Source: Parus major (taxonomy: Eukaryota; Chordata; Aves; Passeriformes; Paridae). From it: a stretch of 64,000 bases of DNA. The stretch spans positions 3,869,787 to 3,933,786 of the forward strand of contig NC_031772.1 of NCBI RefSeq assembly GCF_001522545.3, given 5' to 3'. Below are positions 13,425 through 22,915 of this stretch, piece after piece. A program made the position numbers and the translations under genes. The first letter of the stretch is position 1. Every line of letters begins with the position of its first letter. The notes beneath the pieces are model-generated. The model saw nothing but the letters and a program-made list of their open reading frames with translations, had not been told where the DNA came from and searched no databases.

Positions 13425-14037
13425 AAAATGTTTAATACCAACCCACCCTCTTTATTAAATCATTTCTTCAAGTATTTTTAATAGTGCAAAATACTGGTTT
13501 GCATTAGTACAGTTACTATGGGAATTCACAGTCCAAAAAAAATCTTAAAAGATTTCCAAAGTCAAACAAAAAACTTTTTAATACTGTATTTTTAGCAAGA
13601 ACATTTTTAACAAAGAATGTGTACTTTAACTTAATATGGTACAACAGAGAAACCATACTTAAAAGTTTCCATTATCTAACACTCTACTGCATATTCATTT
13701 TTCCATCTTGAAAGACCAAAAGCCAAGCTGAACTGAGCATTAAAAAAAAAAGCATCAATTATAATCCTCATATTACATCAGCTATTAGGGTTTAGCTCAC
13801 ACTTTTGAATCGGTCATCTAATGAAAGGACAATTTTTACATCGTTCTTTTAAAAAATGTACACACATTTCTTTTTAAAACGTTAATATATATCGAGTATC
13901 TGCTTCAGTAAACAAAGCTTAATTTATAAACACAATCGAAACAGCTCCATGTTGAACAGTTTCAGTGATAAACTGGACTTGTATGATGTACAGCCAGTGA
14001 GGACCATTGTGGCTTAAAATCATTGTGCCATTGCTAT
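13425..14037 (-). other. DACH2: DACH2 3' untranslated region
   Basis: AT-rich sequence of about 600 bases on the minus strand, following the stop codon at 14038. It ends near a canonical AATAAA (13451-13456, seen as tttatt on the plus strand) followed by a G/T-rich stretch (GAGGGTGGGTTGG) typical of a downstream processing element. The exact cleavage point is not visible; the left boundary is approximate. No CR1 or other transposon is recognised within it. Longer 3' UTR forms using signals further left cannot be excluded. Confidence 0.72.
13451..13456 (-). promoter_or_regulatory. Poly(A) signal AATAAA of DACH2
   Basis: A consensus AATAAA hexamer on the minus strand about 580 bases past the DACH2 stop codon. 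A G/T-rich stretch begins immediately after it and could act as the downstream element. An ATTAAA-like sequence lies some 20 bases upstream (around 13475-13480) as a possible weaker alternative. Confidence 0.65.
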
Positions 14038-14054
14038 TCAGTAATAGCCACCTC
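14038..14054 (-). CDS. DACH2: DACH2 last coding piece and stop codon
   Basis: Terminal coding segment of only 17 bases on the minus strand. It completes a Gly codon and adds Gly-Gly-Tyr-Tyr and TGA (14038-14040), so the protein ends MQGGGYY. The acceptor is a T-run followed by CCTTAG before 14054; an alternative AG three bases further in would drop one Gly. The mammalian DACH2 tail as I recall it is MQGGNYYCLEMAQQLYSA, so Gly-Gly-x-Tyr-Tyr aligns. The bases after the stop would read Ile-Ala-Met-Ala-Gln, echoing LEMAQ in mammals. That supports the exon assignment and shows the stop falls where mammals have Cys. The 3' UTR follows immediately. Confidence 0.8.
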
Positions 14055-17000
14055 CTAAGGAAAAAAAAAGTTCTTTTTTGGGGTGGGGTGGGGAGGGGAA
14101 ATAATTCATGTATGTGCTTAAAAATACTAAAACTCCTTTCTATCTCCAGGGACCTAAAAATGATCTGTTGTGACAGGCTTGGTTTGGTATGGTAAGCTTG
14201 TAAAAAGTCTCAGTATTTCTTAATACGGCAGTTTTCAATGCAGCAACAGTAAATTGCTTGAAATTGTCCTTCAAGTTTCATGCTACAAATCCTGTTCCTC
14301 ACACAGTACTGAAGGCATCAAAGGTTGGAAGGGACATTTCTCAGGAACTATATAGTCTTCAAATAGTGGTCATTACACATTTTTCAGCAATAGGTGGTTC
14401 CTTCAGTACATAATGGTCGGTTTGATGTATGTTCTGTTTTCTGGAGGGAAACAAAAAAGAAGGAAAAAAAGTCAATTACACAGTTGAACATTTTATAATT
14501 AACTGACACTTCAGATGGTTTCTTCACTTGGTTGTGGATCTTATTTTTTTTCCCCTCAAGCCAAATGAGCAAATGTACAAGTGATATAAACCAAACTGTC
14601 CATCACGTGGGCAGGTTTTGTGTAGGAAGGGGAGGCACTGGGTGACAACACCTGGCCAAACCCTCAAGAAAGGACAAAGACCCACCACCCCTCACCCTGG
14701 TGTTTGTCAGCAATGGCTCAGGACATGTTGTAAATGCTCTGATTTGGGTTTTCTTCCTTTAAGGGATTTTTTTTTTTAAATTAAACACTCCTTTTCTCCC
14801 AAAGGCAGCCCGTGTTGGATTGGTGCCTCCCTGGGACAGACCCAGGGACAAGGCACAAGGCTGTACCACACATCCCTGTCACTGCACAAAACCTGCCAGG
14901 GAACAGGGTGTTAAAACTGAACTGCTTTCAAAAAATGTAAATCAGGATCTGTTCTTGGAAAACTGTTCTTTCATTCAGAAACCACCACATTTTTCTTAAA
15001 ATTCTATTTCTTTATTTAGAGGATGAAGCAGAAAAGCACTTCATAAAAATATTCCTAGTTATAGTACCTATCAACTGTGATTTTTCACATTAAGCAACTT
15101 TTAAGCCCAGAGAAAAAATAAATATTGAAATGCCCACAGAAACTGAAGCTAACAAGAATCCATATTCCTGTTCATTATACAATGAATCATGAATCCACCC
15201 AGCTAAATCTGCAAGAACTGATCTGGAAGATGATAGCAAAATGATAATATGGAGCAGCATTTTGTACAACGTTGACATCTCTCCCATTACTGTTTTACAT
15301 ACGCCAATACTGAGCACTCCTAAGGAACAAACAAGTATTGACCTGCAAACTGACACTGATCCTTGGAGCAATCTCCAAGTTTGCCACATTTCAATTTCAA
15401 AATGCATTTCAGCTATAATATGAGTGATTTATCATTTAGCAGTAGCTGTCAAAGTAACCTCCTAGATAAAACAAAAACATCTGGAACCATAAACAGAGGA
15501 GAGCAGTAGCTGAATTTTAATCCAAATCCGACATGTTCACTTCATTAGGAACAGGAAACAGCTAATTAGTAATTGAATGTTTTGTGGTTTTAAGGAGACT
15601 CAGACTCTCCAAACCGAGATGATTTAACACGTATTTTGGATGTAAGCACAAATAAAGATCACAAGAGCCAGGGACATAACAACTCCAGAGGGATGGTTGG
15701 GAGCCTCCAAAGAAAGAACTAAAATTAGTTTCAGGCCATTGGCTGATGAAAATTCTTGTCTAAAACCTAGTGGGGAATTACTAAAGCCTGGGGGGGCAGC
15801 AGAAATGCAGGGATTGAGCACTGTGGGGTTGGTTTGTGTTGGTTTTTTTTCCTTTTTCTCATGATCATTAGGAAATTGCACATGGCTTCTTCTTAGTGGA
15901 GGCTGTTTTTTATGTTCTTATTAAATTTGAAATATGAGTTTTTTAATGAAGGTAAGATGAGGACACTGAGGGTACTGCTGGCTGACTAAACTTTGGAACA
16001 GGTTTCTATATTTCCCTCCAATCCCCTTCATTTCTCAAGGAAAGTTGAATGGAGGTACCTGGAATACCTGTAAGAGAGAAAAGTAAATGCCACAGCTCAA
16101 GCCCAGTGCACCCACCCAGGAGACATCAATGATCAGTGAACAGAAAGTGCATAGTTAAATATTTCCTTTTTTATAACACCCTCAATTATTCTCCAGAAAT
16201 TAAAATACTTTTTTGTTGCTGTGCAATAAACTGAATTTCATGGCATTAACCACGTCACACAGCAACCACCTCTGAGGAATTAACGTGCTGGGAGCAGCTG
16301 TGCCCCCACTTACATGGGAAAGACAATGTGATGTTGTCAAATTAATCTTTTCTGGAGAATATTCACCATCTCCTCAGTGCAGCTGACTGCAAGCTACAGA
16401 CCATTTTATAGCACTTCACTGTATTATATAGCAAAGATTTGAATAAATCTGTGTGCAATAAATGTATTCTTTTATCAGGTTTATCCCTTAATCAAATATT
16501 CATTTATGTGGGCTTCATTCTATTAAAAAACGAAATTATACAAAGGTGAGCAAAAGCGTAGATTTACAGTAGTTTAAAGCCTAATCTCATTCTCTAGGGG
16601 TAATACTGACAATATAAAAACTGTATAAATGATATTCCCTAACACTAAATATGCTTATGAGCCCCCTGTGCATGTTACACTGCTTTACAGCCTACAGAGC
16701 AATGCATGACTGGCTTAATAAGCAAGACATTTAGAAAGGAGGGTTTTTTTTCCCCTTCACAATGTGTAAGACAAGTAAAGATCTCCAAGTTTCTTGGTGA
16801 GCCAGAGTCTGTGTTAATAACTGGAATTTTCCCTCGGGATGGTGTTCTCCTCCCTGAGTTGTCAGCCCAGGCTAGGTGCAACTCTTGCACTCTCTTTAGC
16901 CACAATATCATCATTTGTCTTTTTCTTTCAAGGTTTCAATGGGTGCATAAAGGACAAATCCAAAGGCAATAATCATCATCTCCATATTTGTTCATGTTTA

Positions 17001-17549
17001 ATTTTTTTTTCCCTCAGCCTATTCCACATCTCTGAATTTTCTGAATCTTTTGTTTGTAGGATCTCTGGTTTAAATTGGGAATTCAGCTTTATTTCCCTAA
17101 ACTATAAAACAGAACTTCCACGTGTACCCTGGCAATGCTGGTGTGCAAACCCAGCCCAGGGAGAGGAGAAACAGCCTGGCTGCATCTACAGCTTGGGATT
17201 GCCAGGGATCTGTGGAAAAGTGTGAAGAAATTCACTGGAGGAAGGAAATGTGGATCTGCTGTGTAGTGAGAACTCAGATAAATATATTGTATCAATAACT
17301 GTAAATTATCCATTTAATTTCTAAGGTCTACCCCAGCACTACAGGCTGCAGGGAATGTGGGTAGCAGGGATGAAATAATGAACTGGAAATGCTGCTCTGC
17401 CAACTGAGCTGGAGGAGGAGCTGGGAGAGCAGCTGGACTAAGGTGAGGTGGAGCTGGGACCTGGCTGTGTGACCAGAGCAGGGCAGGAGGGGCTGGGGCA
17501 GCTCTGTGCCCTCCAGGAGCCTCTGCACAGCTCCTGCTCCAGGATGGGA

Positions 17550-17979
17550 NNNNNNNNNNNNNNNNNNNNNNNNNNNNNNNNNNNNNNNNNNNNNNNNNNN
17601 NNNNNNNNNNNNNNNNNNNNNNNNNNNNNNNNNNNNNNNNNNNNNNNNNNNNNNNNNNNNNNNNNNNNNNNNNNNNNNNNNNNNNNNNNNNNNNNNNNNN
17701 NNNNNNNNNNNNNNNNNNNNNNNNNNNNNNNNNNNNNNNNNNNNNNNNNNNNNNNNNNNNNNNNNNNNNNNNNNNNNNNNNNNNNNNNNNNNNNNNNNNN
17801 NNNNNNNNNNNNNNNNNNNNNNNNNNNNNNNNNNNNNNNNNNNNNNNNNNNNNNNNNNNNNNNNNNNNNNNNNNNNNNNNNNNNNNNNNNNNNNNNNNNN
17901 NNNNNNNNNNNNNNNNNNNNNNNNNNNNNNNNNNNNNNNNNNNNNNNNNNNNNNNNNNNNNNNNNNNNNNNNNNNNNNN
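17550..17979. other. Assembly gap (430 N)
   Basis: A run of 430 undetermined bases inside the last DACH2 intron. The left flank is GC-rich with AGCTGGGA and GGCAGG motifs, suggesting a GC-rich or repetitive stretch that resisted assembly. Open frames spanning the gap are artefacts. A missing exon is not required, since the exons on either side join in frame. Confidence 0.99.
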
Positions 17980-20962
17980 TCACAGGATACCACAAGTGTC
18001 CAACTGCACAGGAGATGAGCTCTCCACCCCTCCCAGTTTGGGCAAACAGCACCTCAGTTAGAACAGAGCCAAGCCCAGCTTTGGGGGAAGGAACACATGG
18101 GAAATGCAATGCTGGAACAAAAAATTAGCTCGCAAAGCTGGGGCTAATTAGTTTGAACCAGTGTCTTAGTACAAAGAAAAAAATCAGACAAAACCAGTTT
18201 GCTTCTACAAAGGGTCACATCCCTCAGAAAAACCCTCTTTCCCTGCAGCCCCTGGCAGACAGGAGTGCTGCCTGCCCAGAAGGGGAATAAATCCAAGCCC
18301 CTGCTTGTGGGTAAGGACCAGAGAAATTCCCAAAACTCACCAAAGGACCCCTTCACTACCATGAAAAGAAGTTGGATCTGGGCTGACCATTCAGCTGAAT
18401 GACAAGTAAAAATTACTTCTTTGCCTGCTTATTTATTGTTCAGCAAAACTTCTCTTTCATCTGCAAATATCCTTCAAACTGAGCAGTGAGAGAGCAGGAA
18501 GAACGCAGTAAATAAATAAATGCTGGTTCTGTGAGCAGCAGTACCAGCAAAGGTTGGTTTGTTTTCATCTCTCACACTTTCCTATGGCCTCTCTGAGATC
18601 TAGAGCTGAGCCCAGGGGATCCTTTGGGATTGGTACCAAATCTTCTCCTTCCCTCTGGACCCTGGTGCCTGACCCTGCAGGGCTGCTCACTCACAGTGCT
18701 GCTGTGTTGGAGTTTCTTCCCCACTTAATTTGTGTGTAAGGCTGCTGAGTCGACCCTGTCAAATATCTCCTCATCCACGTTAACAGGGCTAAAAAAACCC
18801 AGGATTCCTGGTCAGTCCCTAAGGCCCCGTTCCTGGGGAGTCCCTGATGGGACAGCCAGGGTGGGCACGGAGTGACAGTCTGGGGACAGCACAGGAGCTT
18901 TCAAAGAGCTTTTCTAGGAACTCTGCAATGCCACAGCACGAGGCAGCTACCAGGAGTTTTAATAATTCACAGCCTCCAGAGCAGGACACGCTCTACAGCT
19001 TGGGCAGGAGGAAGAACAACAGGCCTAAGACTCTGATAAAGCAGCTTGGATTTGAAACTCACTGGTTAGATGAAGTAAACTGAAGTCCACCGTTCTACAT
19101 GATAAACCCCAAAATACCTTCCAAGCTACACCGGTCCTTCATCTTTAACAAACAGATAAAAATAAAATGTTATTCATGGTAACCTGAGAGTTTTTGTGCC
19201 ACATCTCTGCCAGGTTATGTCACGAACAAAAGCAGCAGCAGCCCTGGGTCACCCTCCTGTTGCAGGCACAGAGAAGTACATTTTCACCTCAGGAAAGCCT
19301 GCCTGCCTTTGCTGCTGCCTCCTTCCTGAAATTTTATTTTTTTGTAAATTGTTGTTATCAAGTATTACTGTAACATCTACTTTTTAAGATTTTAAGCTAA
19401 CATTGCTTTGCTGATTGTTCCAATATCCCCTAACAATGAAATATTGTAATACAAAAGTTAACTAAGGTATAAACATGCAAAAGGAGAAGTCTCCCTGCGA
19501 TCATAAAATGATGTTATTTTCTGTTCAGCAGTTCATGTTACTGCTGTTCATGCTAATTAATTAAAGGAGCTGTTGCTGTAATGTGCAAACAGGGAATCTG
19601 AGAAACTGAGAGGGCTTTTAGGTCTCGGAGTGAAGTTAAGTCAATCTGGGCGCGGGCAATCAAATGTAATGAAATCACTTGTCAGTGCTAAGCTTGCAAA
19701 AACTGTGAAGTTTGACTAGGGAGTAAAAGGATTATAATTAGATTTCCAATAGGATAATAACTAAATGGCAGAAAGCAGTAAAGAGAAAATATTACTTTGT
19801 TAGCTAATGGTGCTGCTGTTCGGTTTTAGTTTTTATCAGCACACTTGTAGTTGTGCTAATTTAATTTGCTTTTATCAGCAAAAATGCACTACTCGAATGG
19901 TACTTGAATGTCATTTACAAAAATCATTGATCTGAAGGTGCACTTAATGACACCCAGTATGTTTATTTTATGTGGAAGGGAGATTGGCTGATAAGATGGT
20001 TGATGCACTGTGGTGCTGGCCCAGGAGTGAGCAGTGAAAGAGGAGCAGGAGGATCTCTGTGTGCTCATCACCTGCCCTGCTCCACTGCAACCACCTCTGA
20101 TCTCCTCTGCCAGCTGAAAACCTCCCAGCTCCAGCTCTGAACTGCAGCTGCGATATGGAGGATGGAGGCATCAGCCTGCAAAGTTCAAAAAAGTTTTAAG
20201 TCTCATCTGCATGAAATTTCTGTTCAATTAATATACAAAGCAGAGGGAAAATGAGTCAACTAAATGGAAAAGATTTATAATGCAGATCAGAAACACAGTA
20301 CATGAACAGCTTGTGTTAATAAAATCATTTTAAGAAATGAGCATAAAATATGATATGACTTAATCACTGTGAAAGGTGGCTGTGCAGTAGTTCTGTAATT
20401 TTCCTTTAAACCATCTTAAGGAGATACTGGCAGTGGAACTAATTGAATTTCAAAGGAAAAGCACTGTGTGAATGATAGATTTCTGTCCAGCAGAGCTATT
20501 GACAACAGAAAAAGAAAGCTCTGTATTGACGCTAAAGCTTTTTTTCTGAGCAACTGAAAGAGATTTTGGAAGCCTGGAAACAGCTTTGTATTAGGGACAT
20601 GTGTTTTGCTCCTTCCTCCTCCCAGGGCCTGAAAAACAAAAGCAGCAAATGACAGGGGCAGTGAGGGAGTGTGCTCGAATTGTCAGAGCTGCAGCAGCAA
20701 TAGGAGCTGTCAGGGACACGAACGGTTATCAAAGGGAAAGGGAATAAAAAGTTATTACAGTATCAGCATAAATAAAAATGAAAGAGACAGGAACGCTTTG
20801 AAATCTAAACAAGCTCCACAGAGAGCTCTCCAGAAAGCTTTTTATCAGCTGAGAGTGGTTAGTGACCAAGTGGCTCAGCTCCTCACGTCTCCACACGAGC
20901 AGGATTGCCAGGGGGGTCAGAGCCAGCAGGGCAGGAAAGGGAAGGGAATGGCTCTGCCATGG

Positions 20963-20963
<1 letters not shown>

Positions 20964-21008
<45 letters not shown>
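20964..21008. repeat. (GGGACA)n hexanucleotide array
   Basis: Seven and a half perfect copies of GGGACA in the last DACH2 intron. It translates to Gly/Thr-, Arg/Asp- or Pro/Cys-type repeats in the various frames, which explains the longish artificial open frames across it. The array carries a GGG tract every six bases on the plus strand. Confidence 0.97.
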
Positions 21009-21009
<1 letters not shown>

Positions 21010-21179
21010 TGCAGCTCCTGCTGCTCAGGCCATGTCCTGCTCTCACTCTTCAGGGACACTGCACACAGGGAATATCCAGCTCTCCCCTTTGGGCACGCTG
21101 AACAAACAATTCCTGAGCAAAAGCCTCTCATAACTGAACAAATGATGTAGTTGGGGTCAGATTAAAAAAAAAAATAAAC

Positions 21180-21310
21180 AAAAATGTAAATGGTAAAAAG
21201 AAAATGAAAACTAGATGGTATAATATGAAATAAAATTAATAAATATGGTATAATATTAAATTTTAAAATGGTATAATATAAAATGAAATGAAATAAAAAT
21301 GGTAAAAATC
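21180..21310. repeat. AT-rich degenerate tandem repeat
   Basis: Repeated variants of ATGGTATAATAT and ATGGTAAAAA separated by A-rich spacers such as GAAATAAAATTAATAAAT. At least five copies of ATGGTA occur. It looks like a decayed minisatellite rather than coding or regulatory DNA. Confidence 0.8.
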
Positions 21311-21726
21311 ACAAGGCTTTCCTGTGTATTAATAAACTACAAGTAGCATAAGAAACTTCTTTTGATTCCTTCAGGCAAGTAAATGGTCATTGCAAGTGGC
21401 TGTGCATCACTTTCCTCACAGTAATTGTTTTTGATGTAAAGACACATTTCAGCCAAGTGCCATGGTTTTTCTTCAACTGAAAACTGAAATGATCTTTCTC
21501 TTCTTTATCAGAGTCTGCCCAGATGCACCTTTGACTCTCAGGGTTGTTTGGAAGAGCACTGAGCACTCCTCTCAGCAGGTACCAAGAACACATCAGAAAT
21601 ATAAGGAACATTTTGCTCATCAAATTAAAATACATGTGTCCCAAGTCCTCATCCAATATTTTGACTATTTCAGGCAGCAGCAATTTTCCAACTGCAATAT
21701 TTAGAGCACAGCTCTCATCATATGTG

Positions 21727-21762
21727 CACATATATATACACACACATATGTCAGATGTATAT
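21727..21762. repeat. Short TA/CA alternating tract
   Basis: Alternating purine-pyrimidine stretch CACATATATATACACACACA followed by TATG and GTATATAT. A small imperfect microsatellite. Confidence 0.75.
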
Positions 21763-22849
21763 ATCTGCATTACAATAAAGCTGTGATTCTCCTTCTCCAT
21801 AATACAGAGCATATGAATCTAAATTCACAAGAAGAGACAGCAGTAAAAATATTTGAAAGCTTTCCTGTAAGGATGACAGATGGACGACAGATGCATACCA
21901 GAGGTATGCAAGTCAAACCTTCCCCAGCTGAAGAGAAATGCTGGAGTGAGGTTTGTGTCTCTCAGTGCTCCTGTCTGCACAAACTGCCTTCAGTTCCCTC
22001 AGCACAGGGGAGTTTTGCACATCCCCACTCCATGATGCAGGAGAAGGGCTGGGATTGCCCTAAGAAGCAGCAGTTCTATGGAAGAGGCAGCTGTCTCCAG
22101 GCTGCCAGAGACTGCTCTGGAATGAACACAGCACAGCACTGAAGGGAGAAGAACTCTACGAGCTGCACTTTCAGGGAATTTCAATACTCAAATTGCTCAG
22201 ACCAGATTTTGTCACAGGCTGACTGTGGATTTTCTGTGTGGCTCAAAGAGGCTTCCAAGAGGAATGGGAATATCCCTGGGAATAGCCCTGTGTCTCTGCT
22301 CCCCCAAAGGAGGATTTCACAACTCCTCATGTCCCAGACCTGCAGCCAGAGCTCATTTCCTGCTCTTTGGGAAGCACTCAGACCATACCTGGAGGGGCTG
22401 CACTTGCAGACAGCCACACAGTGAAGGAAAAGTAGCACCAGATAGCTGCCCATAACATAAACACAGCTCTTCCTTTTCACTTACAGTTCATGCATTTTTT
22501 GAAAACATCTGCAATCTTGATGTGTCGGTAAAGACCAGAGGTAAAATATTTCAAATGACAATCATATGTAAAATTCCTTTTGAACTAAAGGCATACATCT
22601 TGGTAGATAAATATCAGTTTTAAAACAAATATCATCTCTAAATCACCTCAGATAAAGATCACCTCTACATAAAGTTAATTTCTGATCTTGTAAAGTACTG
22701 TTCTTACAAAGGATTTCAGTATCAAACAGGAAAACAAACTGAATTCTGTGATTTATCCTAAATCAGGAAAACAGACAAAAGCATTATTCTGCATTTCACT
22801 TGATTTTTAATGACAAGCACAAGGTGAGGAGCTGTGGTACATACTGCAC

Positions 22850-22915
22850 CTTGCATCGCTGCACTGTCATGTTGGGTTCCGTTGTGTTCTATTTCCATAT
22901 CTGGGATTCCAGCAT
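22850..22915 (-). CDS. DACH2: DACH2 coding exon: acidic C-terminal tail
   Basis: A 66-bp exon on the minus strand. Its first two bases complete an Asp codon; it then encodes AGIPDMEIEHNGTQHDSAAM and Q, and leaves one base. The motif DxGIPDxEIExNGTxHDSAAMQG is specific to DACH2; DACH1 has a different tail here. This makes it the most decisive exon for telling the paralogues apart. The segment is acidic, short and probably unstructured, after the DD2 coiled coil. The acceptor is strong (pyrimidine-rich, ending TTTCAG before 22915). The donor AAG|GTGCAG at 22849 is weaker than consensus. If the intron were retained, the frame would run on for about thirty codons before a stop. The next exon is 8.8 kb away. 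Confidence 0.93.

Larger units (their letters stand above)
14055..22849 (-). other. DACH2: DACH2 last intron (8,795 bp)
   Basis: Lies between the acidic tail exon and the last exon, with GT (22849-22848) and AG (14056-14055) ends on the minus strand. Contents: a 318-bp open frame of unknown meaning (15090-15407), the assembly gap (17550-17979) within GC-rich flanks, a candidate conserved noncoding block (about 19520-19960), a GGGACA hexanucleotide array (20964-21008), an AT-rich degenerate tandem array (21180-21310) and a small TA/CA microsatellite (21727-21762). I recognise no other coding sequence. Confidence 0.8.

Noticed and set aside
14311..14345. A CR1-like phrase (AAGGTTGGAAGGGACATTT) near the DACH2 last exon
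   Set aside because: Too short, and the flanks do not continue into CR1 sequence, so it may be chance.
17328..18128. Open frames of 170-226 codons on both strands
   Set aside because: They run through the 430-N assembly gap, so their length is an artefact.
20669..21150. Open frames with Gly-Thr, Arg-Asp or Pro-Cys dipeptide-like runs
   Set aside because: They come from translating the GGGACA hexanucleotide array.
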